A DNA stretch of 64,000 bases from Actinostola sp. cb2023 (lineage: Eukaryota > Cnidaria > Anthozoa > Actiniaria > Actinostolidae), in NCBI GenBank assembly GCA_033675265.1, contig JAUJYZ010000455.1, positions 111,666 through 175,665 on the forward strand. The letters run 5' to 3'. Shown here piece after piece: positions 13,483-22,420 of the stretch; the first letter of the stretch is position 1; each line of letters begins with the position of its first letter. Under the pieces are notes generated by a model. It was not told where the DNA came from. It worked only from the letters and a program-made list of their open reading frames with translations, and made no database searches. Position numbers and translations under genes: made by a program.

Positions 13483-16113
13483 TGCCTTGGACGTCAAAAA
13501 ACCTCAAACGTGGAAAGACCCATATGGGTCTTGGGCGAAGGTGCCCACTTTATATTAAAAAATGAAGTAGCAGAAAAGTTACCCATCGAATTGTCGCCAT
13601 ATTGCAATCTGGATACTAAGTCCAAAGACATACCAAGATTCACTTTTGAAGGTACATTATTTTAAAATAGCACTTATGTATGCATCACAGGGTAGCAAAG
13701 GGGGTTATGATCGCGCTTCACAGGGCATTTTTTTGTAAATTCACACATCACAAACCAAAATGTCCGAAATTCATGATTCACGAGTGCCAGCCAAAATTTT
13801 GGAATTTCACGTGTGAAAAAAACGTTTCACAGACCATATAATAAATAAATAAATAACAGCAGGACTGTAAATCACGAATTCATCACAGTCGGTCAAAAGG
13901 GACAATCAATAATATTGAAACATAAATTCATGATCATGCCCAATTTTTTATGAATTTCATGATATACACTCCATTTTTTCGTCAAATCATGCGTTTCTAT
14001 TCTGATACATATCAAGGCCATTGAAAATTTAAAAAAATATTCCAAATAGTTTTATATTTCATTTGATTAGAACATTCAGAAGCTGCGAGTGTTGAGAGTC
14101 GTGTCCCCACTAGTTAGATGAGTGTTGGGTGTATAGAATATAGAATGCAGTAAGAAGCTGTGAGTGTGAGAGTCGTGTCCGTGTTGGGTGTATAAAATGT
14201 AGAATGTAGTAAGAAATGAGTGTGACAGTCGTGTCCCCACTAGTGATATGAGATGAGTGTTGGGTGTATAGAATATAGAATGCAGTAAGAAGCTGTGAGA
14301 GTCGTGTCCGTGTTGGGTGTATAAAATGTAGAATGTAGTAAGAAATGAGTGTGACAGTCGTGTCCCACTAGTGAGATGAGTGTTGGGTGTATAGAATATA
14401 GAATGCAGTAAGAAGCTGTGAGTGTGAGAGTCGTGTCCATGTTGGGTGTATAAAATGTATCTAATGTAGTAAGAAATATGAGTGTGACAGTCGTGTCCCC
14501 ACTAGTGAGATGAGTGTTGGGTGTATAGAATATAGAATGCAGTAAGAAGCTGTGAGAGTCGTGTCCGTGTTGGGTGTATAAAATGTATCTAATGTAGTAA
14601 GAAATATGAGTGTGACAGTCGTGTCCCCACTAGTGAGATGAGTGTTGGGTGTATAGAATATAGAATGCAGTAAGAAGCTGTGAGAGTCGTGTCCGTGTTG
14701 GGTGTATAAAATGTATCTAATGTAGTAAGAAATGAGTGTGACAGTCGTGTCCCCACTAGTGAGATGAGTGTTGGGTGTATAGAATATAGAATGCAGTAAA
14801 AAGCTGTGAGAGTCGTGTCCGTATTGGGTGTATAAAATGTAGAATGTAGTAAGAAGTGAGTGTGAGAGTCGTGCCCCACTAGTGAGATGAGCGTTGGGTG
14901 TATATGTTGTAGTTTAAAATGATTCCTTGGTTCAATTTAAATTAACCAGTTCAATTTAAATTAAACCAGTTCAATTTAAATTAAACCAGTTCAATTTAAA
15001 TTAAACCAGTTCAATATCGAATGTAGTAAGAAGTGAGTGTGACAGTCGTGTCCCCACTAGTGAGATGAGTGTTGGGTGTATAGAATATAGAATGTAGTAA
15101 GAAGTGAGTGTGAGAGTCGTGCCCCACAGGTGAGATGAGTGCTGGGTGTATAGAATGTAGTAAGAAGTGAGAAGAACACAACAAGTTAATCTGAGAGAAC
15201 GAAAGTTTTGAACAGTAGCAGCATTGTAATGTACAGAGTGGAAATGCCATGATCTTATAAGTCTACAGAAATCGTTCAAAGGAACCACTTTGTCGAAGAA
15301 TAATTTTTGTAAGGAAGTGGGGAAAGCAATGATGATTATAATTCGAGCAACAGAAACTTTGTACTTTCACGCTTTTCCTATATATTGCATGATTTAACAT
15401 TATTCCCCATACATTCTCTGTAATATTTGGCCGCCATTTTGAGCGAAAATGTGTTGTTAATGAGCATGCGCGTCGGCCATCTTGACTCATATTGCTGGAA
15501 ACGGTTGTGCGCATGTATTTTTTAAGCTTACACTGATGATGCACACTTGTGCTTGAGCAAACTAGCTCGTGCAAAAACACAAGAAAAGAACAAACATAGC
15601 AATAGAAATGCCCATAAGATCATGCTTTAGAATAAAATTGTCTTATTTTACAAATAAATATATCAAAGCCATTGAAAAGATTATGGGATTGCTTCCAATA
15701 TATATTTTTTAAACCTTACTAGGGAACACAGAATATTGGAAGCTATATCCCATCATTTCTGATAGTTTCTGATAAAGATAATTTAACCATCAATTTATTG
15801 AAAATGATATTTTTTTAAATATGAATACATACAATTATCTAATTATGCCATATTATTTTCAAATTCCTAGGTGATCTTGATGGAGGTGAAACATTAAAGC
15901 AAATGATCAACGCCATGCATTTATATATGCATTCTAATTTCCCATCATCACTGCTCGTTCTGGGGGTACTTGGACTCTCCGTACATTACGAACAACTCTG
16001 CAGCTTGTTCGATGGGGTACCGATAACCCTAGCATGGGGAAAACCCGTATCAGGAAAGACCACAGCTGTCAAATTGGCAATGGCCCTCCTTGGGCATCAT
16101 GATTCAGTAGGAG
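13483..16113 (+). CDS. P-loop (Walker A) protein, two consecutive exons, partial gene
   Basis: Two exons join cleanly. Exon A is 13483-13651 (acceptor TTTAG, donor G|GTACAT). Exon B is 15871-16113 (acceptor CCTAG, donor G|GTATGT). Exon B encodes a hydrophobic helix region, then LFDGVPITLAWGKPVSGKTT with the Walker A motif GKPVSGKT, followed by a helix. That is a nucleotide-binding site of an ATPase, plausibly helicase-like or DUF927-like, but the family is inferred from the motif context only. Upstream and downstream exons are not identified, so the gene is partial. This is the only place in the array where both exons and the intron are intact. Copies 1 and 2 lack the end of exon A, the intron, and the start of exon B. 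Confidence 0.6.
14085..14900. repeat. Minisatellite with alternating ~70- and ~51-bp units
   Basis: At least six repeats follow a higher-order period of about 120 bp. A long unit (GTGACAGTCGTGTCCCCACTAG..., ending GTATAGAATATAGAATGC) alternates with a short one (GAGAGTCGTGTCCGTGTTGG..., ending TAAAATGTAGAATG). It lies in the intron between exons A and B of the P-loop gene. A single inverted unit occurs far away at about 40637-40709. Confidence 0.9.
14932..15018. repeat. Tandem 20-21-bp repeat, four copies
   Basis: Four near-identical units of CCAGTTCAATTTAAATTAAA interrupt the larger minisatellite. Each unit contains the palindrome ATTTAAAT. The minisatellite resumes on the far side. Confidence 0.85.
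15019..15165. repeat. Minisatellite continuation
   Basis: Two to three further units of the 14085-14900 minisatellite follow, after the 20-bp repeat insertion, with slightly more divergence. Confidence 0.8.
15166..15870. other. Remainder of the intron between the P-loop exons
   Basis: No gene or repeat is recognised in this stretch of ~700 bp. It ends in a pyrimidine-rich AAATTCCTAG acceptor. It is absent from array copies 1 and 2. Confidence 0.5.
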
Positions 16114-17780
16114 GTATGTTTTTGTTGAATAACTACATGTATAATAGAGTCATTTTCATATGAGTGGGAAACCATTGTACGTAGCTAGCTGTGGCACAGA
16201 TAGTTACAGTTGCAGTACCGAATCAATTCAGCATCATTTATTCAATCAATCACAGTACACAAAATCACTGATTATCCAATCAGAAATTATGCTCCTGAAG
16301 ATACATGCACATGGTATGTTACCTAGTTACACTATGGTATGGACAGTTCACTGTAACTATATTCCATATCACACTGTATTAACCCAAATGCATATATTAT
16401 TTTTGGTTATTTATAATAAATTTCAATTATTGTGCACTTTAGTACAAGGATCTCTCACTCGGTCCAATCAATCCTCACAAGAATTTTCATTCAGTAGATC
16501 ATCAGGGCTTGAAACTCGGAACTCGGAAGTGGCCCTTCTCGGCCATTATACGAAAAAGATACATTCTATGTACCGTTCTAAACAGTCGCTGTTAAAGTGG
16601 AAAGAATGTCTGTATGTTGATGATGTTTATGCGAGTGATGACGATGTTGACGTTGGAGGAAAGCACTGGAAAGTGGCAGTTGTTTTCACTACGGCAACAT
16701 ACGAAATTTGTACTCATAATAATAATAATGACTTTATTTCATCAACAAGCTAAGCCATCTAAAGAACACTTTTTGAATATTCCATCCAACTTCAAATCAG
16801 GACCAGCTGAATTTGCAACAAAAGAGGCGAAAGGCAAGATAAGAGACATTGGTCGCTGGGTGCTCAGTGAGGAAGTAAATTCATGCATCTCATACATAAA
16901 TGCATGTAAGGGATCCATCTCGAAAGCTGTGAAGCAGAAATTACAGCAACATAGAGATATGGAAAAAACGTTTTGACCTAATGACACAGAGGCAAGAGGA
17001 AACAATTAAGTATACTGAATATCCAGAGACAGTGGAACATATTCTTAATTATGACAAAGGTGCAAGTGATGCAGTCTTTGAATTTTTCATTGAGATTGGT
17101 TCTTGTGCTGTGGTGCCTTTTTTTGAAAGGAACCTGCACGAGTATAAGGGAAATGCACTTCGTGCTGCATACTCAGAAGTCAATGGGAATTCCTCATTAC
17201 AAAATAAATTATAGGAGCTTAGCATTGAATGTCAACAAAGTGATGATGAAAAAAAAAACCACTCCAACATTGCTTGATGGATATTTGGACAATAGAGGAA
17301 GATTATGGGATTATGAGATTATGGGTGATTGTGATGACCATGGTAAGTTTAGGGAAACTATGGACAAATTATTTTCATACTGTTTGAGTGAGATTTCAAA
17401 AGCATTTTTTCTCAAGCTGTGTTTCCGTGGTGTCACGGTGTCCCCGTGCGGCATAATTGTCTGACAGCTATTGTGTTTCAATGACTTATCGCGTTGCTGG
17501 ACGGCTTTTAAATTAGCGTTGTTACCGTAAGGGTAAATACAAACGTTTCGCTTCGCCTCGCTAGCTACAACCAAAATACTGTCTTTTTTAACGTTTTTTT
17601 TTCAATGTCAATGGCATTGAAACATAAAGTACTAACTATGCTCATCCGAACATGAATAACGAAAACTTTATATGATTGGCTAAACACTTACAATTGGAAC
17701 GGAATATAGTGCTTGGGTAAGGAGCCGTGTGTAAGGGAAGAGAGCGTTGCGTGACAACACTAAACACGGCTGCGAGGGAT
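15929..17780 (+). repeat. Tandem array copy 4 (3'-truncated, with internal inversion)
   Basis: Copy 4 starts in exon B at TGCATTCTAATTTCCC and matches the others collinearly to about 17,660. Between about 17,660 and 17,780 the sequence equivalent to 6620-6745 is present in reverse orientation. Homology ends after that. The inverted segment corresponds to one arm of the nested foldback, so the flip probably arose by exchange between its inverted arms. Confidence 0.85.
16740..17214 (+). pseudogene. Frameshifted coding segment of unknown protein, array copy 4
   Basis: This is the most divergent copy of the segment (IKYTEYPETVEHIL in place of IENTEYPETVENIL) but it carries the same frameshift at about 16964-16976. 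The family is not recognised. Confidence 0.5.
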
Positions 17781-18540
17781 ACTAAACTGGAACCTACTCG
17801 AAAGAAGAATGGAACATGTTCAACGTCTTTCTATACTTCAGTAAAAGCTTGGTAAGTCATAATGAAATTTAAACCTAAATTTTACGTATACCGAGGCCTT
17901 ATCGTATTTTTATATTCACTTTTAACTTCAGGTCGTGTATAATTACGATATCAGCAATGGAAGCTTCAGTTTGCATGGCGATTAGCTTGCCCATTTAAAG
18001 GAGCAGAAGGATAATTTAGTGACCCCATCTACTCTAAGCAAGACCATTAGCGAGGTTTTCGCTGGAAATTCGACCAAGTCTAGAGTTTGAAGAAGTGGAA
18101 AAAGGGTTTGGGGTTTCCTAAACTTAAAAAAGAAAGGTTCTAGACGATACAATGACAACAACATACCACATAGAATGGGACAATTTAAACCCAAGTGGCT
18201 CGGGTATTGCAAAGAGTGGAAATTTGAATAATGACATTTGTAACGGGCAGTGAGGTTTCCCCTCAGCTTCGTGTGTTTCGAAAACGTCCGCTACGACATT
18301 CAGAGGCCGTTTAGCGAAATAACATGTGTGAGGTTCGGCTGATTCCATAAGTCGGTCTGTTCGCTCTTTGTCGATTCTGACTTTCGCTCACCAACCGACT
18401 TATAACACTTCTTGGTTCATTTTGATCGGCATCACCATTATACGGCGACCTCCAATCACGTCACTCGTTAGAGATTTCGAAACATTTTGACCAATCATAG
18501 AACAGCTCTTATTGCTCTAAACTACTTCCGTTGTGAACTC
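17781..18540. other. Region without recognisable gene
   Basis: Only short minus-strand frames without motifs are present. I see no repeat structure of note before the purine-rich tract at 18552. Confidence 0.5.
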
Positions 18541-18551
18541 TTCAAATATTT

Positions 18552-18632
18552 TTTGGGGAGGGGAGGGGAGGAGGGATACTGGGGAGAGGGGAAGAGAGGG
18601 GGGAGAGGGGATTGGGGAGAGGAAGGGGATTG
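18552..18632 (+). other. G-rich, G-quadruplex-prone tract
   Basis: About 80 bp holds at least eight runs of three or more G on the plus strand (GGGGAGGGGAGGGG... and GGGGAGAGGGGAAGAGAGGG). Such a tract satisfies the usual G-quadruplex pattern. It ends ~60 bp upstream of the start codon of the RecQ-like gene. Whether it folds or regulates is untested. Confidence 0.7.
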
Positions 18633-18695
18633 AGAGCCTGCAAGGACGCCATACATTTTTGAGTAGATGCATTCGCCCACGAATGCAGCATTACC

Positions 18696-20560
18696 ATGGC
18701 TAAGACTGACAGATTGGAATATACCAGACATGATACAGTTCGACTCATGGCTGACTCGCTAAAAGAAGCTTTAAAAGAACTTAATACTACTCGTATAAGT
18801 AACAATCAAATTGAACTTCGACCCGAACAAGTAGAAGCTGTTACTGGATTATTAAATGATCGTGATGTCCTTGCCGTACTTCCTACGGGTTTCGGCAAAA
18901 GCCTCATATTTCAGCTGTTTGTGAAGGCGAAGAATACATCAGATTCGACTCAAACTACTTCAGTGTTAGTTATTTGCCCTCTTGCAAGTCTCATTAGAGA
19001 TCAGGTGAAAGAAGCGAAGGCCTTCGGCCTGGACGCTATTTCGATAGAAGATCTTCGTAAAGAAAACAGTGATTGTCATTATAATTTGATATTTGCATCG
19101 GCCGAACGGTCACTACATCCGGAGTTCACAAAGGAGCTCGAAGACAAATCCTCTCAAATACATAACCGCATAAGTTTGATTGTGGTAGATGAATCACACA
19201 CCGTGGAGTCATGGACAGGAAAACGGTAGGCTTACCGTTTTCCTGTCCATGACTCCACGGTGTGTGATTCATCTACCACAATCAAACTTATGCGGTTATG
19301 TATTTGAGAGGATTTGTCTTCGAGCTCCTTTGTGAACTCCGGATGTAGTGACCGTTCGGCCGATGCAAATATCAAATTATAATGACTCTTTACGAAGATC
19401 TTCTATCGAAATAGCGTCCAGGCCGAAGGCCTTCGCTTCTTTCACCTGATATATTAAAACGAATCCATATATTTTCTGCTTGTAACTTGTTAATTGATAA
19501 GCTGTAAGCTTACCTAAAATATTTTTCAGAGATTTACCTTCAAGATTGAGTGATCGTCATTAAACTGTAACTTTTTTCAAAATATTCATGTAGGAATCCA
19601 AAGAAGGAGAAGAGCTTTCGAGCTGCATTTGGTGATCTATCAATTCTGAGGTCTTTGTGCAAGGAAGGTGAGCCATTTTTTGAGAATGTGGCCTTAATAT
19701 TATCACTTTTTGGAGTTCATTCTGTGATTTAATAAGCTTAACATTAATAGTGAATTTGAACAGTAACTGATGTTCTAAATCTAAATTATTAATCTGTAAA
19801 GCTTACAAATGTAAAATAATGTTCTATATATTCAGTATTGAATGAATACTTAATAAATAAATAAGTTTATTTATTAAATAAGCTTATTGATAATTAACAA
19901 GCTCAATAATAACAACTTGTCTAATAATAATAATATGTATGTAACCTTACTATCGTATATGTTGATAGTACATGAGGTCTGATATGAATAATGTATGCTC
20001 TACAAGTATAACTTTCCAATGAAATGCATGTAGCTAACTGACATTTCTTATAAAACACAGTGCAAATTTGCAACTTGCAGATTCACCTTTCAACTGAATG
20101 CTCTTTAAGCCAATCATAATCAATATATTTTTTCATGTATATTATTATTATTATTGATGCCAAAGAAATAAATCAGTCCCCTTTGTAGGGACACCAGTAC
20201 TCGCCTTAACCGGAACAGCTGATAAACATACAGCATATGTTATCATGTCCAGCCTTGCTATGAAGCCGGACACCATTCAGTTATTCATAAGCCCAAACAC
20301 GAAAAATCTGAGAATTCCAGTTTTGAAAACAAACAAAAAATGTCTATGTTGAATTGGCTTGTGGATATCATAGAAGAAAACAGCAATGCAACACCAAAGA
20401 CAATAATATTTTGCACCACTATGAAAGATGTCGCCTCTGTGGCAAATGAACTGTTCCTAAAATTAGGCAGTGCAGCCTATAGTCCAACTGATTCAAGGAG
20501 TTCTGCAGACTGTCTTATTGGAATATTGCACTCGCTATCCTGGGAAAACTACAAGGAAAA
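18696..20560 (+). pseudogene. RecQ-like DEAD/H helicase pseudogene
   Basis: This is a RecQ-family superfamily-2 helicase, which would unwind DNA 3'-5' in an ATP-dependent way. Exon 1 (18696-19225, ATG in good context ACCATGG) carries motif I LPTGFGKS (residues ~62-69), motif Ia ICPLASLIRDQV (~93-104), and motif II VVDESH (~163-168). Exon 2 is 19594-19667. Exon 3 starts at ~20177 with motif III LALTGTAD. A one-base frameshift in the A6 run at ~20334-20340 separates it from a downstream frame with the IIFCTTMKDV segment of helicase domain 2. The frame then runs into a Penelope-like tail at ~20560, so motifs V and VI are missing. It is broken and probably non-functional. A second, more degraded relative lies at 58383-60470. 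Confidence 0.8.
19001..19449. repeat. ~225-bp near-perfect inverted duplication of helicase exon end
   Basis: The last ~225 bp of helicase exon 1 (19001-19227) is followed after ~5 bp (AGGCT) by its reverse complement (about 19233-19449). The right arm lacks ~11 bp and otherwise matches almost perfectly. The right arm lies in intron 1 and leaves the donor G|GTAGGC intact. The RNA could form a very long hairpin. A cloning or assembly fold-back artefact is also possible. Confidence 0.9.
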
Positions 20561-20759
20561 TATGATATTTGTCAAACTCGTGCCCAGGGTGGTAGAAAGT
20601 GAGAATAACTGCCATCAACGGCTGTTCTTGGAAGCATGGTATTCTGAACTAGATAATAACTCAGGGAACGATCATATTCAAATACCGAATATTTATAGGA
20701 CACTTGTAAATTCTAAACAAAAAAAAACAAAAAAAAGCGCGCGCAAACCGCTAATTTAA
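20560..20759 (+). pseudogene. Penelope-like retroelement, C-terminal fragment
   Basis: The frame encodes FLEAWYS and NDHIQIPNIYRTL, which match the extreme C-terminal segment found after the GIY-YIG endonuclease of Penelope-like elements. Only this 5'-truncated tail is present. It is fused in frame by chance to the helicase remnant, which indicates insertion into the helicase gene. A short tract of low complexity (AAACAAAAAAAAAC, GCGCGCGC) follows before the stop. Confidence 0.6.
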
Positions 20760-20784
20760 ATAAGCGCGTGCAACACTAACGTTT

Positions 20785-20832
20785 TTTCACACTGAAGAAG
20801 GTCCGAGATGTGGACCGAAACGTCTGTATTAA
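20785..20832 (+). ncRNA. Hammerhead-ribozyme-like motif 3' of Penelope tail
   Basis: CTGAAGA (20792-20798) matches the hammerhead CUGANGA core. It is followed by a 5-bp helix GGTCC/GGACC with a 7-nt loop, then GAAA (20817-20820) and CGTC. Penelope-like elements are known to carry hammerhead motifs in their terminal repeats. Here one extra A lies between the core and helix II, and helix I is not evident, so catalysis is doubtful. Confidence 0.45.
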
Positions 20833-21129
20833 TTTCACACAGTTTAAGCCAGAGTCAATCACTTTTATTATAATAATTATGAATCCTGGCTGCAATTTCC
20901 ACATTTTTATAGTGTATATGTAGCTCGTTCTATTTCCTATTTGTATATCAATTTCTATTTCATTGTTCTAGTATGGTTCTTAGTTTTGAGTTTTGGACTT
21001 TAGTTTTAAAGGCTGTGTGTTAACGTTTTCTGCAAGTTTATGTAGATCTATACAGCCAGCAACTGCATATTTCAGTATACATGTATGCATGTCATTCATA
21101 AATGGAACCCCACAAAGCAATGTGATCTT
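20833..21129. other. Region without recognisable gene
   Basis: AT-rich spacer between the Penelope tail and the convergent DUF6589-type exons. I see nothing in it. Confidence 0.5.
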
Positions 21130-22007
21130 TCATCCATGTATGTAAGTCTCTGTAGTCAAGATTTTGTACAATGTTTGCATTGAAATTGCAGGTGTGACCT
21201 CAAATACATTTTTCTCTGTCAAATCTGTCGTAATTTGTCTCACACTCTCCTCTGGCGATTTGGTGAACCTTTTACCCTGTCTTTGTTCCAGTTCACAGTC
21301 AGCATCTATTTCTCTCATCAAATCCTCCAGAGAGTCTAGCGCATGCGCCACCCTTGAGGCACTTTCTTCTGTTAGGTTAGAGCCAATACCTTTCAACATT
21401 GATTTCAACACCTTGTTTTGTTGTTCCTTTTTTAAATCTAAAGGAATGTTTTTACCTTTACCTCCATACTTATTATGGAACCTGTTCCATTTAAGATCTG
21501 TAGCTTCACATTCTGGCAGAAGAGCTATAACTTGAACTAGATATAACAGAACGGCATAGGCATACTTGAAATTAACATTGTTCTTGTAAAGGATCAATAC
21601 TAGTTTATACAACTGAAAAAGACGTTCTCCATCCCCTTCTTTGATGGAATCGTTAAACTCAAAAAGAGTTAGTCCAAACAAAAGAAACTTTGCTGAGTGG
21701 TAATTATAGACTGGGTCTTGCTTATTGCTACTGTCTTCATATGATTTATATTGTTCATCTACAGTAAATCCCTTGTGTTGTGTTTTTTCATGCCTATAAC
21801 ACAATGAAAACAAATATTATTTTGCAATTTACCTTCTGTTGAAGCTAAATGTATGTATAAAATATATAACATGTACATGTGTACCCATTCCTTGCACACT
21901 TTGTGGAGAACACATTGCCACAACCTTCTCTACAGTAGAAATAACCAAACTCATCTCTCTCTCCAACAGTGATATTAAGATGACCACCATGGTTCTCAAT
22001 TTCATGT
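21130..22007 (-). CDS. C2H2 finger plus DUF6589-type protein, C-terminal half
   Basis: Two minus-strand exons join cleanly: 22007-21885 and 21793-21130. Together they reconstitute a C2H2 finger split by the intron (C-x3-C-x12-H-x4-H; FYCREGCGNVFSTKCARNGH then EKTQH). After it comes a helical domain with LKWNRFHNKYGGKGKNIPLD, the signature I associate with the C-terminal region of DUF6589 proteins, and a natural stop. DUF6589 proteins are abundant, often transposon-linked, and of unknown function in cnidarians. The N-terminal part of the family is absent upstream on this strand. It lies on the opposite strand immediately beyond (22421-24289), so the gene appears to be split by inversion. Confidence 0.7.
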
Positions 22008-22420
22008 CTGTTAATAATAAAAAGAAAATTACAGTTTAATACCAAGTTACAAAGGCTTTCTAAGTAATAGAATAAAGTAATAGAAGGATCACAGATGTAT
22101 CAGGGATAAGCAGCCATGAATATGTTTCTTCTTTTTCTCTCTTTGTGCACTACCATTAGCCTCCTAAAGAAGACGCGTGTCCAGGCTTCCGTTTTACTTC
22201 GCCGGTACTAAGTGTCTGCTCAGTTGAACCACACATTCCTTTCCAATTGTTTTACGCACCATTGAACTAGCCAATAAAATCGCTCGTAGTATCAGCAGAC
22301 TTTCGCGGCAAAAACAGTTCCCATACGTCGAGTTATTGTTAGAGATATCATGTTGCAAATCATCACAGTTTAATCTATTTTCAAAAGTCATAATCCGATG
22401 ATGTTTTAAACCCGGTTTAA

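Larger units (their letters stand above)
10719..13622 (+). repeat. Tandem array copy 3
   Basis: This is the third unit, starting at the same junction as copy 2. Unlike copies 1 and 2 it does not end at the fused junction. It continues past GGATACTAAGTCC into the intact end of exon A with a splice donor, so the 3' end of copy 3 keeps the ancestral arrangement. Confidence 0.9.

Noticed and set aside
14085..15165. CRISPR array
   Set aside because: The repeats have no unique spacers of constant length, and the surrounding genes are spliced eukaryotic genes. It is a minisatellite.
14240..15288. Long minus-strand frames rich in Thr, Tyr and Ser
   Set aside because: They are translations of the minisatellite units, and their periodicity follows the DNA repeat.
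21164..21535. Plus-strand 123-codon frame
   Set aside because: It is the antisense shadow of the DUF6589-type exon, which has clear family motifs on the minus strand.
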